A DNA stretch of 64,000 nucleotides from Gryllotalpicola daejeonensis (GCF_039538145.1 NZ_BAABBV010000001.1:2356001-2420000); one strand, 5' to 3'. Positions 16,498 to 25,444 are shown, counted from the first letter of the stretch. The notes: generated by a model not told the origin, from the sequence alone. Numbers and translations are program-made.

Positions 16498-17721
16498 ATG
16501 GCGAGACGGAGGATCGACGCGTCCCTTGATGCATTCGATGCTCTGATCGCCGACCTGGCAGACGCCGGCGAGATCGCCACCTCAGAGGTCGCCGCCCTGC
16601 ACGACCAGCACGAGATCCCGCAGACGCGCGAGATCCCCGTGCAGGTCATGAACCGGTGGGCCGCCGTCGCTCTGAACACGCCCGCCGTGATCGAAGCGCC
16701 GCTCGAGGCATCCCCGGCCCCAGCTTCGGCCGCACCTGCTTCTGCCGCCCCCGCTCCCGGCTCCAGCCCCGTCGAGCTGCCCGACCGGCCGCAGCCCATG
16801 ACGCGCCGCGAGGCGCGTGCGCTGCGCGAGGCCGAAGAGCAGCTCGCCGCGGTGCGCAGGATGCCCGACGCGGTCAGTCCCGATCGTGGTGACACTGCGG
16901 CCATCGACGTCGAGCCGGTGATCGCGGCCGACCCCACGGCTGTGACGGAGTCCGCTGTCGAGGCCGAGAACGCCCGCCGCACGGAAGATCTGATCCACTC
17001 GCACCGCGTGCGGCCGGCGTCGTTCGACCCGAAGCCCGCCCGTGTCATCACGGCCGCGGCCGCGAAGCCGAAGCGCCAGAGCGCCCGTCGCACCCTGGCA
17101 GCGGGTCTCGGGGCCGTCGTGCTGATCCCCTCGCTGTGGCTCGTCGTTCCCGCGACCGCCCAGACGCCAGGGCCCGCGACGGTCGACGCGCACGGGCACA
17201 CGGCGCAGCAGATCCTGCAGATCGCCGACAACGTGACCTCGCCGACCCTCGACGACAACGACTACGCGGCCACCGCGATCGCCGCGATCGTCGAGAAGGA
17301 GGGCGGCGGCGACGTCGGCACCGCGGCCCCCGCGATCGTCGACGCGCTCGCCGCGGGCGGCACCCGCGCGCGGATCGTCGAGACGGCGCTGAGCTACATC
17401 GGCACGCCGTACGTCCTCGGCGGCAGCAGCCATGTCGGCATCGACTGCTCGGGGCTCACGATGCAGGCCTACGCCGCGATCGGCATCACCCTTGCTCACT
17501 ACGTGCCCACGCAGGACGCGCGCGGCACCGTGATCACCGAGGCGCAGGCGAAGCCCGGCGACCTGGTGGTCTTCGACAACGAGGACCACGTCGGCATCTA
17601 CCTCGGCGAGAACCAGGTGATCGCCGCACCCGCGCCGGGCCGCCGCGTCTCGATCGAGTCGGTCGACGTCTGGCGCCCGGTGGGCATCCACTTCACGCGC
17701 ATCCTGCCCGCGGGGAAGTAG
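16498..17721 (+). CDS. Membrane-anchored NlpC/P60 (C40) endopeptidase
   Basis: This 407-residue paralogue of the preceding hydrolase has a different topology. About 195 hydrophilic residues lie at the N-terminus (Ala/Pro/Glu-rich, predicted inside), then one membrane span (about 200-220, LGAVVLIPSLWLVVPATA), a short stalk and the NlpC/P60 domain with C317 in GIDCSG. The long cytoplasmic part without recognised domains is unusual for this family and may bind a cytoplasmic partner. The hydrolase domains of the two genes are alike over about 115 residues, so one probably arose by duplication. Confidence 0.9.
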   Translation: MARRRIDASLDAFDALIADLADAGEIATSEVAALHDQHEIPQTREIPVQVMNRWAAVALNTPAVIEAPLEASPAPASAAPASAAPAPGSSPVELPDRPQPMTRREARALREAEEQLAAVRRMPDAVSPDRGDTAAIDVEPVIAADPTAVTESAVEAENARRTEDLIHSHRVRPASFDPKPARVITAAAAKPKRQSARRTLAAGLGAVVLIPSLWLVVPATAQTPGPATVDAHGHTAQQILQIADNVTSPTLDDNDYAATAIAAIVEKEGGGDVGTAAPAIVDALAAGGTRARIVETALSYIGTPYVLGGSSHVGIDCSGLTMQAYAAIGITLAHYVPTQDARGTVITEAQAKPGDLVVFDNEDHVGIYLGENQVIAAPAPGRRVSIESVDVWRPVGIHFTRILPAGK

Positions 17722-17774
17722 CGCGTCGGCCGCTCGATCGGCTCGCCCTCCTTTCGGCGCGCGCGCCGAGCGCC

Positions 17775-17780
17775 TAGCCT
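17775..17780 (+). promoter_or_regulatory. -10 box TAGCCT of the peptide transporter gene
   Basis: TAGCCT ends 7 nt before the ATG at 17788, one base more than the usual leaderless spacing. Confidence 0.5.
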
Positions 17781-17787
17781 CGATGCG

Positions 17788-19218
17788 ATGCGCACCTTCT
17801 TCGGGCAACCCTGGGCGCTCGTGCATCTCTTCGGTGTCGAGATGTGGGAACGCTTCTCGTTCTACGGCATGCAGGGCATCCTGCTCATCTACCTGTACTA
17901 CTCGGCATCGCAGGGCGGCCTCGGCATTCCGCAGACCACGGCGGCCGGCATCGTGGGCGCCTACGGCGGCGCGGTCTATCTCTCGACGATCATCGGAGCG
18001 TGGGTCGCCGACCGCCTGCTCGGCAGCGAGCGCGTGCTGTTCTTCAGCGCGATCGTCATCATGCTGGGCCACATCGCGCTGGCGCTGATTCCCGGCGTGC
18101 TCGGCGTCGGGGTCGGCCTCGTGCTGGTCGCACTCGGCTCCGGCGGGTTGAAGGCGAACGCGACGAGCGTCGTCGGCACGCTGTATGAGGCCGGCGATCC
18201 GCGGCGAGACGCCGGCTTCAGCCTGTTCTACCTCGGCATCAACCTCGGTGCGTTCTTCGGGCCGATCCTGACCGGGCTCCTGCAGTCGACCATCGGCTTC
18301 CACTTCGGGTTCGGCCTGGCCGCACTCGGCATGTTCCTCGGCCTCGCGCAGTACTCGTTCGGGCGCCGCGAGCTTCCCGCCGTCGCCCGCGAGGTGCCCG
18401 ACCCGCTGCCGCGGCGCCGCTATCCGCTCTGGATCGGCGTCGCGATCGCCGCCATCGTCCTCATCGCGGTGCTCGTGCTCACGCACGTGATCCGCGCCGA
18501 GTACCTCGCCCAGATCGTGATCTGGGTCACGGTCGCCGCGGCGATCGTCTACTTCGCGGTGATCCTGTCGAGCAAGGACATCACTGCCGACGACCGACGC
18601 CGCGTCTTCGGCTTCATCCCGCTGTTCGTGGCATCCGTCGCGTTCTGGTCGCTGTATCAGCAGCAGTTCACGGTGCTGACCATCTACTCCGACCAACGGC
18701 TCGACCGCTCGCTGTTCGGGTGGGTCATGCCGGTGTCCTGGGTGCAGTCCATCAACCCGGTGTTCATCATCATCCTGTCCGGCGTGTTCGCCGCCATCTG
18801 GGAGAAGCTGGGCTCCAGGCAGCCCGCCACGCCCTACAAATTCGCCGCGGGCACCGCGGTGATGGGAGCGGCGTTCCTGCTGTTCCTGCCGTTCGTCGGC
18901 GGCGGCAAGAACTCCACGCCGCTGCTCGCGCTCGTCGGCATCGTCTTCGTCTTCACGGTGGCCGAGCTGCTGCTGTCGCCGGTCGGGCTCTCGGTGACGA
19001 CGAAGCTGGCGCCTGCCGCGTTCCAGACCCAGATGGTGGCGCTGTTCTTCCTCTCCGTCGCGCTCGGCACGGCGATCTCGGGCGAGCTGTCGGCGCTGTA
19101 CTCCGCACGCACCGAGGCGGCCTACTTCGGCATCCTCGGCGGCATCGCGATCGTCCTCGGGCTCGCGCTCGCCGCGCTGACGCCGTGGGTGAAGCGGCTG
19201 ATCGCGCCCGTGCGCTGA
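17788..19218 (+). CDS. POT/PTR2-family proton-coupled di/tripeptide transporter
   Basis: This 476-residue membrane carrier has 12 to 14 predicted spans. POT hallmarks are present: the proton-coupling EMWERFSFYG motif in the first helix (about residues 18-27), GSGGLKANATSVVGTLY (about 112-128), and FSLFYLGINLGAFFGP (about 140-155). It should import short peptides with protons. It follows the wall hydrolases with its own promoter, so uptake of wall-derived peptides is possible but not shown. Confidence 0.92.
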   Translation: MRTFFGQPWALVHLFGVEMWERFSFYGMQGILLIYLYYSASQGGLGIPQTTAAGIVGAYGGAVYLSTIIGAWVADRLLGSERVLFFSAIVIMLGHIALALIPGVLGVGVGLVLVALGSGGLKANATSVVGTLYEAGDPRRDAGFSLFYLGINLGAFFGPILTGLLQSTIGFHFGFGLAALGMFLGLAQYSFGRRELPAVAREVPDPLPRRRYPLWIGVAIAAIVLIAVLVLTHVIRAEYLAQIVIWVTVAAAIVYFAVILSSKDITADDRRRVFGFIPLFVASVAFWSLYQQQFTVLTIYSDQRLDRSLFGWVMPVSWVQSINPVFIIILSGVFAAIWEKLGSRQPATPYKFAAGTAVMGAAFLLFLPFVGGGKNSTPLLALVGIVFVFTVAELLLSPVGLSVTTKLAPAAFQTQMVALFFLSVALGTAISGELSALYSARTEAAYFGILGGIAIVLGLALAALTPWVKRLIAPVR

Positions 19219-19264
19219 GTGACGTGCGTCGGGCGGCGCGCGCCGAGCGACGAGAATTGAAGGC

Positions 19265-20344
19265 ATGACGGATGCCCCACGCGGACTGACCCCTCGCTGG
19301 CGGGAGCTTCTCGAACTGAACCCGTATGACCGCGACCACTGGGCGGCGCTGCGGGTCGGGCTCACGACCGCGATCCCGCTCGTCGCGCTCTGGGCGGCCG
19401 GGCGCACCGACCTCGCGGTGTTCGCGGTGTTCGGCGCGTTCACGAGCGTCTACGGCCGCAACTTCCCTCACGTCTCCCGGCTGCGCCTGCAGCTCATCGC
19501 GGGCGGCGCCCAGCTGCTGTCGATCGCCGTCGGCGGTGCCATCGCGCTCTCGCCGCAGCGCACGCTGCTCGTCATCCCGGTCGCGGCCCTCTGGGCGTTC
19601 GGGGCGTCACTGCTCGCCGATCGCGTGCGCTGGACGCCGCCGGGGCCGATGTTCCAGGTGTTCAGCCTCGCCGCGATCGCCTTCGCACCGCTGACGCCCG
19701 CGGTCTACGCCTCGGGGTTCGTCGTGGCGCTGACATCCGTCGTTCTCGCCGTGCTCATCGGGTATGTGGGCCGCCTGATCTGGCGGGCGCATGAAGGGCG
19801 CCTGCACAACCCGTACACGAAGCCGATCGTCGTGCCCCCGTATGACGGCGGGCACGTCGGGCACGCGCTGCTGTTCCTGGTCGGCGCGGGCGTGGCCGGG
19901 GCGATCCCCGCCGTGATCGGCATCGGGCACCCCTACTGGGCGATGGTCACCGCGATCGCGGCGCTCTCGGTGCCCGGCACCTACCACCGCGTGCTGCGGG
20001 CGACGCACCGCTTCGTCGGAACCATGCTCGGCCTCGCCATCGGCGCTCTGCTGCTGCTCACCCACCCCACCGGCCTGTTCGCGATCGCGCTGGTCGTCGT
20101 GCTGCAGGCCGGTGCCGAGTTCGTCGTGGTGCGCAACTACTCGCTGGCGCTGATCTTCCTGACGCCTCTCGTGCTCGTGATCGGCGAGCTCGGCGGCCCG
20201 CAGCCGCTCGGCGCACTGATCTGGCAGCGCGGCATCGAGACCTTCATCGGCGTGGCAGTCGCCGTGGTCATCGCGGTGCTGATCGAGGTCTTCGGCGAGC
20301 GGAAACGCGGCCGAAACGGGCAGCCGGATACGATCCGTTCATGA
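19265..20344 (+). CDS. FUSC-family inner-membrane protein
   Basis: This 359-residue protein has two hydrophobic blocks separated by a hydrophilic stretch. The FUSC signature is visible as VFAVFGAFTSVYGRN near residue 57 and GHPYWAMVTAIAALSVPGTYHRVLRATHRFVGTMLG (split here by position, about 220-255). FUSC proteins resemble aromatic-acid exporters (AaeB) or fusaric-acid resistance pumps. Its stop overlaps the cytosine permease ATG (ATGA), so it may share a message with codB even though codB has its own -10 box. Substrate unknown. Confidence 0.82.
   Translation: MTDAPRGLTPRWRELLELNPYDRDHWAALRVGLTTAIPLVALWAAGRTDLAVFAVFGAFTSVYGRNFPHVSRLRLQLIAGGAQLLSIAVGGAIALSPQRTLLVIPVAALWAFGASLLADRVRWTPPGPMFQVFSLAAIAFAPLTPAVYASGFVVALTSVVLAVLIGYVGRLIWRAHEGRLHNPYTKPIVVPPYDGGHVGHALLFLVGAGVAGAIPAVIGIGHPYWAMVTAIAALSVPGTYHRVLRATHRFVGTMLGLAIGALLLLTHPTGLFAIALVVVLQAGAEFVVVRNYSLALIFLTPLVLVIGELGGPQPLGALIWQRGIETFIGVAVAVVIAVLIEVFGERKRGRNGQPDTIRS
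20329..20334 (+). promoter_or_regulatory. -10 box TACGAT of codB, inside the FUSC gene
   Basis: TACGAT lies in the last codons of the FUSC gene and ends 6 nt before the codB ATG at 20341. This would permit independent leaderless expression. Confidence 0.5.
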
Positions 20345-21798
20345 CCTCAACCCCCACCGCGCCTGCGGCCCCCGCCTCGACGATCATCGAGCCCGGTGGC
20401 ATCGAGGCGATCCCGGCAGATCGCCGGCACGGCTCGCCGTGGCAGCTGTTCGCGACCTGGAGCTCGCCCAACCTCGAGTTCGCCACGGTCTATGTCGGCC
20501 TGATCGCCGTCGCCTTCTTCGGGCTGAATCTGCCCGCTGCGATTCTTGCGATCGTGATCGGCAACGCGCTCGGGTCGCTGACCCAGGGCATCCTGTCGAC
20601 GTGGGGCCCCCGCGAGGGCCTCGCCCAGCTCGTGCTGAGCCGCACGGCGTTCGGCACGCGCGGCAACATCCTGCCCGCGGCGATCAACACGATCATGGCG
20701 GGGCTCGGGTGGTTCGCGACCAACTCGGTCAGCGGCACGCTCGCGCTGAGCGCCCTGACCGGTATGCCTGCGTGGCTCGCGCTCGTCATCGTGGTCGTGG
20801 TGCAGGTGGGGCTCGCCTTCGTCGGCCACGACCTCGTGCAGCACTTCGAGCGCTACGCGGCCATCGTGCTCGGCATCATCTTCCTCATCGCGTGCATCGT
20901 GATCTTCGCGCACACGGGTGACGGGGCCGCCCCCAAGGGCGCCGGCTGGCACTTCGGGGGCTTCATGCTCACCGTGTCGGCGGCGTTCGGGTACGCGGCC
21001 GGCTGGAACCCGTACGCCAGCGACTACACGCGCTACCAGAAGAAGGACGTCTCGAAGCTGCAGCTCGGGCTGGCCGCCGGCCTCGGCGACTTCGTCAGCT
21101 GCACGGTGCTGATGATCGCGGGCGCGGCATCCGTCTACATCCTGTTCCCGGGTGAGAACCCGACCGACAGCTTCGTGCACTCGCTGCCGACCTGGTTGCG
21201 CGACCTCACGCTGCTCGCGATCGCGGTCGGCGCCATCGCCGCGAACGCGCTCAACATCTACTCGGGGGCCATGTCGTTCCTCGCGGCGGGCATCAAGATC
21301 CGCTTCGGGCTGCGCCGTGCGATCATCGCGCTCGGCTTCGGCATCATCGGCTTCGTCATCGCCCTGATCGCGGTGCTCGACGCGCACTTCGAGGAGTGGT
21401 ACGAGAACTTCCTGCTCGTCATCGCCTACTGGATCGCGCCCTGGCTCGGCGTCGTGCTCGTCGACCGCTTCCTGCGGCGCGGCACGTCGATCGCCGAGCT
21501 GGTCACCGACCACGCGAAGTACCGGAACTGGGCCGGGCCAATCGCGCTCGTCGTCGCCGGCGCGATCTCGATCTGGCTGTTCTCGAACCAGACGTTCTAT
21601 GCGGGCCTCATCGTCACCGCGACCACGCCGAAGGGCGGAACGTCGCCGATCGGCGACATCACGCCGTTCGTCGGCTTCGTGCTGGCCGCCGTCATCTACT
21701 GGGCGTTGTTCGTTGCCCTGAAGGTGCGCCTCGGCGGCCCGCTCGAGAGCGAGCCCGATCTGGTGGTCGGTGTCGACGCGGCGGACGAGGTGGCCTAG
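20341..21798 (+). CDS. codB: Cytosine permease (NCS1 family)
   Basis: This 485-residue NCS1 nucleobase transporter has about 12 membrane spans. Typical features are an N-terminal segment before helix 1, NALGSLTQGILSTWGPREGL (about 75-95), SRTAFGTRGNILPA and WNPYASDYTRY (about 222-232), which identify purine-cytosine permeases. The downstream gene, 2 bases away, encodes a cytosine deaminase, so cytosine uptake followed by deamination to uracil is the natural pathway. Allantoin or other nucleobases remain possible substrates. Confidence 0.9.
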   Translation: MTSTPTAPAAPASTIIEPGGIEAIPADRRHGSPWQLFATWSSPNLEFATVYVGLIAVAFFGLNLPAAILAIVIGNALGSLTQGILSTWGPREGLAQLVLSRTAFGTRGNILPAAINTIMAGLGWFATNSVSGTLALSALTGMPAWLALVIVVVVQVGLAFVGHDLVQHFERYAAIVLGIIFLIACIVIFAHTGDGAAPKGAGWHFGGFMLTVSAAFGYAAGWNPYASDYTRYQKKDVSKLQLGLAAGLGDFVSCTVLMIAGAASVYILFPGENPTDSFVHSLPTWLRDLTLLAIAVGAIAANALNIYSGAMSFLAAGIKIRFGLRRAIIALGFGIIGFVIALIAVLDAHFEEWYENFLLVIAYWIAPWLGVVLVDRFLRRGTSIAELVTDHAKYRNWAGPIALVVAGAISIWLFSNQTFYAGLIVTATTPKGGTSPIGDITPFVGFVLAAVIYWALFVALKVRLGGPLESEPDLVVGVDAADEVA

Positions 21799-21800
21799 CT

Positions 21801-22262
21801 GTGGCTGACGCGCTGTATGAGACGGATGCCGCTAAGCTGGCGGTCGCCGTGGAAGAGGCGCGGGCGGGGCTGGCTGAGGGCGGCATCCCCATCGGCGCCG
21901 CCCTCTTCACCCGCGACGGCCGACTGCTCGGGCGCGGGCACAACCGCCGCGTGCAGCAGGACGACCCGTCGATCCACGGTGAGACGGACGCCTTCCGCAA
22001 CGCCGGCCGTCAGCGCTCGTACCGCGACACGGTGATGGTCACGACGCTCTCGCCGTGCTGGTACTGCTCCGGCCTCGTGCGCCAGTTCGGCATCGGCCGG
22101 GTGATCATCGGCGATGACCAGTCGTTCCGCGGCGGCCAGGACTGGCTCGCCGAGAACGGTGTCGACGTGACGATCGTCAATGATCCAGAGCTGATCGCTC
22201 TGATGAGCGGCTGGATCGACGAGCACCCGCACCTGTGGAACGAGGACATCGGCGAGGAGTGA
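21801..22262 (+). CDS. Cytosine deaminase, zinc-dependent CDA-fold type
   Basis: This 153-residue deaminase of the cytidine-deaminase fold (fungal FCY1-like) should convert cytosine to uracil. The zinc site is complete: H59 and E61 in IHGETDAF, C86 and C89 in SPCWYC. It is unrelated to the amidohydrolase-type CodA of enterics. The GTG at 21801 follows the permease stop (TAG) by 2 bases, so translation is probably coupled. Guanine deaminase activity cannot be ruled out from sequence alone. Confidence 0.9.
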   Translation: MADALYETDAAKLAVAVEEARAGLAEGGIPIGAALFTRDGRLLGRGHNRRVQQDDPSIHGETDAFRNAGRQRSYRDTVMVTTLSPCWYCSGLVRQFGIGRVIIGDDQSFRGGQDWLAENGVDVTIVNDPELIALMSGWIDEHPHLWNEDIGEE

Positions 22263-22277
22263 CCGGCATTCGATCAT

Positions 22278-22334
22278 TGAGGAGCCCGCGGAGCTTGCGG
22301 CCCTTCGAGACGCGGCGCTTCGCGGCACTCCTCA
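22278..22334. repeat. TGAGGAG...CTCCTCA intergenic repeat
   Basis: A 57-base element begins TGAGGAGCCCGCGGAGC and ends CTTCGCGGCACTCCTCA; the ends are imperfect inverted repeats. The middle holds CTTCGAGACGC. A half copy is at 8566-8605. It sits between the deaminase and permease genes and may work as a terminator or be a mobile palindromic repeat. Confidence 0.5.
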
Positions 22335-22368
22335 GGAACTGCGGGAGTCTCGCAATGGCCGAGCGCTG

Positions 22369-23124
22369 GTGCCAATGATCGACGCCAGAACCATCGCGCT
22401 GTCGCTCGTCGGCGTGCTCGCGCTCGTGGCGCTCGCAACCGGACTGCTCGTCTGGATGCGGGCGCCACAGCCGTTCGCGCCGGCATGGGCGGTGCTGCGC
22501 GGAACGCTGCAGCTCGCGGCGATCAGCCTGGTGCTGTCGGGCATCATCCGCAGCGGTCTGCTGATCGCAGCCGCGCTCGTGGTCATGTTCGCCGTCGCGT
22601 CGTGGACGGCGGCGCGGCGGCTCGGAGTGCTGCGCGAGCGGTACGTCCCCGTCGCGGTGGCGATGGGGGCAGGCATCCTGATCAGCCTCGCCATCGTGTT
22701 CCTGACGGGCGCGATCGACTTCACGCCGCGCTACGCGCTGGCGATCGGCGGGATCGTGATCGGGAACGCGATGACGATCGCGACGCTCAGCGGCCGGCGC
22801 TTCGTCGAGCTGGTCGACGACCGCTGGGAGGACGTCGAGGGTTGGCTCGCGCTCGGCGCACGCCCCCGTGAGGCGACGCGCGAGCTGGTGCGCCGGGCGA
22901 TCCACGCCGCGTTGGTGCCGACGACGGACCAGACCCGCACGACGGGTCTCGTCACGCTGCCCGGCGCGTTCGTTGGCGCCGTCTTCGGTGGTGTCTCACC
23001 GCTCGAAGCCGGGCGATTTCAGATCGTGGTGCTCGCGTCGATCATCGGCTGCGGCGCAATCGTGGCCGTCGTGCTGACCGCGTGGCTCGCGCCGGTGCGC
23101 GTGCGGCCGGCGATCCTCACGTAG
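22369..23124 (+). CDS. FetB/YbbM-like ABC transporter permease (UPF0014)
   Basis: This 251-residue membrane protein has about seven spans and the family block RTTGLVTLPGAFVGAVFGG (about 188-206), followed by SPLEAGRFQIVV. E. coli FetB works with the ATPase FetA in iron export, and plant ALS1/STAR2 relatives handle aluminium or nucleotide sugars. No ATPase gene is adjacent here, so the partner must lie elsewhere. Start is GTG 22369 or ATG 22375; neither has a strong ribosome site. Confidence 0.82.
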   Translation: MPMIDARTIALSLVGVLALVALATGLLVWMRAPQPFAPAWAVLRGTLQLAAISLVLSGIIRSGLLIAAALVVMFAVASWTAARRLGVLRERYVPVAVAMGAGILISLAIVFLTGAIDFTPRYALAIGGIVIGNAMTIATLSGRRFVELVDDRWEDVEGWLALGARPREATRELVRRAIHAALVPTTDQTRTTGLVTLPGAFVGAVFGGVSPLEAGRFQIVVLASIIGCGAIVAVVLTAWLAPVRVRPAILT

Positions 23125-23198
23125 CGCGGTATTCCGCTCACGCGCCGCGCTTGCCAAGATGAGTGCAGCTCACCAGAGAGCGCGAAAGAAAGCGAGCC

Positions 23199-23636
23199 AT
23201 GTCGACAGACACCAGCCAGGCGTCGAGGCGCGCTCGGGTCGGCGGAGTTCCCGGCGTTGAGATCCTCTGGCACACGCGCCGCTTGGTGATCAATGCGATC
23301 GTGTTCGGCTTCGTGTATGCGCTTCCGCTGACGGCGACGCGGGGCACCGCAGACGTCACTCTCACGCTGCACCCGAGTCCGTTCGTCTTCCTCGCGCTCG
23401 CGGCAGTGTTCTTCGCGTCTGTCAGCTGGGTGATTCGCTCCGCCCCGGACGAGGCGGCGGCGATCCGCGTGCTGCGGCGGGCATCGCGCGTCGTCGTCAC
23501 CATTGCGCTCGGCTCCCTGGTGATCGCGCTGGTGTGGTTCTTCACCACCCCGATCACCGGCTGGCCGTTCGAGAACAGCTGGATCGCACCCTTCCCCTTC
23601 GGCACCGTCACTGTCGACGTGTCGTCGGTTCAGTAG
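23199..23636 (+). CDS. Small membrane protein, function unknown
   Basis: This 145-residue protein has a charged N-terminus (about 1-28) and three predicted spans near 33-50 (VINAIVFGFVYALPL), 66-86 and 102-121, ending in a short outside tail. I recognise no family. The ATG at 23199 is chosen for the upstream GAAAGAAAG. Its stop overlaps the convergent lipoprotein gene by 7 bases, a tight tail-to-tail join. Confidence 0.7.
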   Translation: MSTDTSQASRRARVGGVPGVEILWHTRRLVINAIVFGFVYALPLTATRGTADVTLTLHPSPFVFLALAAVFFASVSWVIRSAPDEAAAIRVLRRASRVVVTIALGSLVIALVWFFTTPITGWPFENSWIAPFPFGTVTVDVSSVQ

Positions 23637-24184
23637 CCGCCGGCCGAGCCCGAGCCGTCTGAGGTCGACGCGGACGTCGTGATCTTCGCGCCGTCAGGGG
23701 CGACGGCCCACCATTCGTTCTCGTACAGCTGACCGGTCACCTCGCCCGCCGCGCTGTCGCCCGAGAAGGTGTAGATCGGCAGTCCGTCGATCGTCACCTG
23801 CTTCGTGCCGTTCGGCCCGGCGATCGTTCCCACCTTGCCCGTCACGCCCGTCACCTTGGGGGTGCCGGATGCCGTCACCGCCGGCCACAGCGCGAGGCAG
23901 ACACCTGTGCAGGCCGACGACTTCTCGCCCTTCGTGTCCTTGCCGTAGAAGTAGACGGTCATGCCCTTGCCGTCGACCACGATCTTCCCGAGCGAGCTCG
24001 AGGCGGTGGTGAGCGTGTCGCCGGAGGAGGCGGAGGAGCCGCCGCCGGCCGGCGACGAGCTGGCCTTCGGAGTCGTTCCCCCGTAAGCGCCGGCCGAGCC
24101 GACCGTGTTGCCCGAGCAGCCCGCGAGCACGAGTGCGGCGAGAGAGCCGATGGCTACGGACAGTGCAATTGTTTTCCTACTCAT
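23630..24184 (-). CDS. Lipoprotein with PF03640-type secreted repeats
   Basis: This 184-residue lipoprotein has a lipobox LAGC with C23, then a Ser/Gly linker. Two repeats of the COG4315/PF03640 type follow: MTVYFYGKD with ACTGVCLALWPAV (about 75-105), and LPIYTFSGD with GEVTGQLYENEWWAV (about 135-165). Such proteins are often linked to metal or redox stress, but biochemical function is unsettled. It lies 31 bases after the anti-sigma gene on the same strand and is a likely member of the sigma factor regulon. Confidence 0.82.
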   Translation of the reverse strand: MSRKTIALSVAIGSLAALVLAGCSGNTVGSAGAYGGTTPKASSSPAGGGSSASSGDTLTTASSSLGKIVVDGKGMTVYFYGKDTKGEKSSACTGVCLALWPAVTASGTPKVTGVTGKVGTIAGPNGTKQVTIDGLPIYTFSGDSAAGEVTGQLYENEWWAVAPDGAKITTSASTSDGSGSAGGY

Positions 24185-24215
24185 GCCTGTGTCACGTAAC
24201 GCGACGGCGCCCGGT

Positions 24216-24935
24216 TCACCTCACCGGCGAACTGAGCAGCACGGTCCCCGTCTTCACATCGCGTACCTGCACGGTGCGCAGCTCCGCCTTCGGCGTGTCG
24301 ACCGCGCCCGAGGTGTGGATCTCCGAGCCCGGCCACGCCGACCACGACGAGACGCGGGTCGCGCGGCCGGAAGCATCCGTCACATACAGCGCGTAGCTGC
24401 GGTAGCTCACCTCGAAACCGGCCGGCTGCTCCGCATAGCCGCACGTCATGCCGATTTCGGTGCCCCACCGCTTGCTCGTCAGCGAGACCGTCGCGGTGAT
24501 CGGGCTCTGCACGGTCTGCGCGAGCGTGATGCGCGTGTCCGGGGCGTTCAGGCGCGCGGGCAGCACGATCGCGGCGGCGATGGCGAGCGCGGCGACAGCG
24601 GATGCCGCGGCCAGGCCCCAGCGCCGGGCGAGGCGCCGACGGCGGACGCGGTGGGCGAGCGCGGCGAGCAGGTCGGAACCCGCAGGAGGCGCCGAAGGCT
24701 GCGTCTCGAAAGGCGATCCTGCGGCTGCGCGCTCCGCGGCGAGCGGGTTCGGCACGCGCGACAGCAGCGCGGGCATCACGGCGAGCTCCCCGACGGCGGC
24801 GCGGCAGTCCGCGCACTCCTCGAGGTGCGCCTCGAAGCGGCGGCGGTCATCGGGCGAGAGGGCGCCCAGCACATAGGCGGCATCCCACTCGTGCACGTTC
24901 TCGACGGGCTGCTGCCCGCTCGCGGCATCCGTCAT
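24216..24935 (-). CDS. Anti-sigma factor (RskA-like, zinc-binding)
   Basis: This 239-residue membrane anti-sigma factor has the ZAS motif in the cytoplasmic N-terminal part: H37, C41 and C44 in HLEECADC. One membrane span follows (about 117-138, ALAIAAAIVLPA) and then an outside RskA domain (SLTSKRWGTEIGMTCGY, WPGSEIHTSG). It should hold the co-encoded ECF sigma factor inactive until a signal triggers proteolysis. Its ATG overlaps the sigma gene stop (ATGA). Confidence 0.9.
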   Translation of the reverse strand: MTDAASGQQPVENVHEWDAAYVLGALSPDDRRRFEAHLEECADCRAAVGELAVMPALLSRVPNPLAAERAAAGSPFETQPSAPPAGSDLLAALAHRVRRRRLARRWGLAAASAVAALAIAAAIVLPARLNAPDTRITLAQTVQSPITATVSLTSKRWGTEIGMTCGYAEQPAGFEVSYRSYALYVTDASGRATRVSSWSAWPGSEIHTSGAVDTPKAELRTVQVRDVKTGTVLLSSPVR

Positions 24936-25444
24936 CGCGTCACTCCCTTCTCTTGCAGCGCGAGGCGCAGCGCCCGCAGCCCGTAGTGCAAGCGGCTCTT
25001 CACGGTGCCCTCCGGAATCTCGAGCTCTCCGGCGATCTCGGCCACCGAGCGGCCGCCGTAGTACGCGAGCGCGATCACCTTTCGGTGCTCCTCGCTCAGC
25101 GCGGCGAGGGCGTCGCCGATCAGCCACGCGTCGAGCATGCGCTCGGTCTCGTCGGCCGCGATCGGCTCGGGCATCGTCTCGACGGCCGTGGGCGTCTCGT
25201 GCCGGCGGCGCGCGCTGCGCGCATCGTCGATGACCAGGTTGCGTGCGACCGTGAAGAGCCAGGCGCGAGCGGATGCCACACGCTGATCGAGCACCGTCGG
25301 CTTGCGCCAGGCGCGCAGCAGCGTCTCCTGCACGATGTCCTCCGACTGCGCGGCATCGCCGGTGAGCGACATCACATAGCGCCACAGCGGGCGCGCGTGC
25401 TCGTCGTGCAGCGCGCGCAGCAGCGCGTCCTCGTCGTTCGGCAC
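24932..25444 (-). CDS. ECF RNA polymerase sigma factor (SigK/SigL-like)
   Basis: This 170-residue group 4 sigma factor has region 2 (about 10-75; AAQSEDIVQETLLRAWRKP, ARAWLFTVARNLVIDDAR) and region 4 (about 108-160; LSEEHRKVIALAYYGGRSV, IPEGTVKSRLHYGL). GTG 25444 is preferred because GAGGAG lies 6 nt before it; the GTG two codons earlier directly abuts that site. With the downstream RskA-like gene it resembles the mycobacterial SigK-RskA pair, where the regulon includes secreted proteins. The flanking lipoprotein fits that pattern. Confidence 0.92.
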   Translation of the reverse strand: MPNDEDALLRALHDEHARPLWRYVMSLTGDAAQSEDIVQETLLRAWRKPTVLDQRVASARAWLFTVARNLVIDDARSARRRHETPTAVETMPEPIAADETERMLDAWLIGDALAALSEEHRKVIALAYYGGRSVAEIAGELEIPEGTVKSRLHYGLRALRLALQEKGVTR

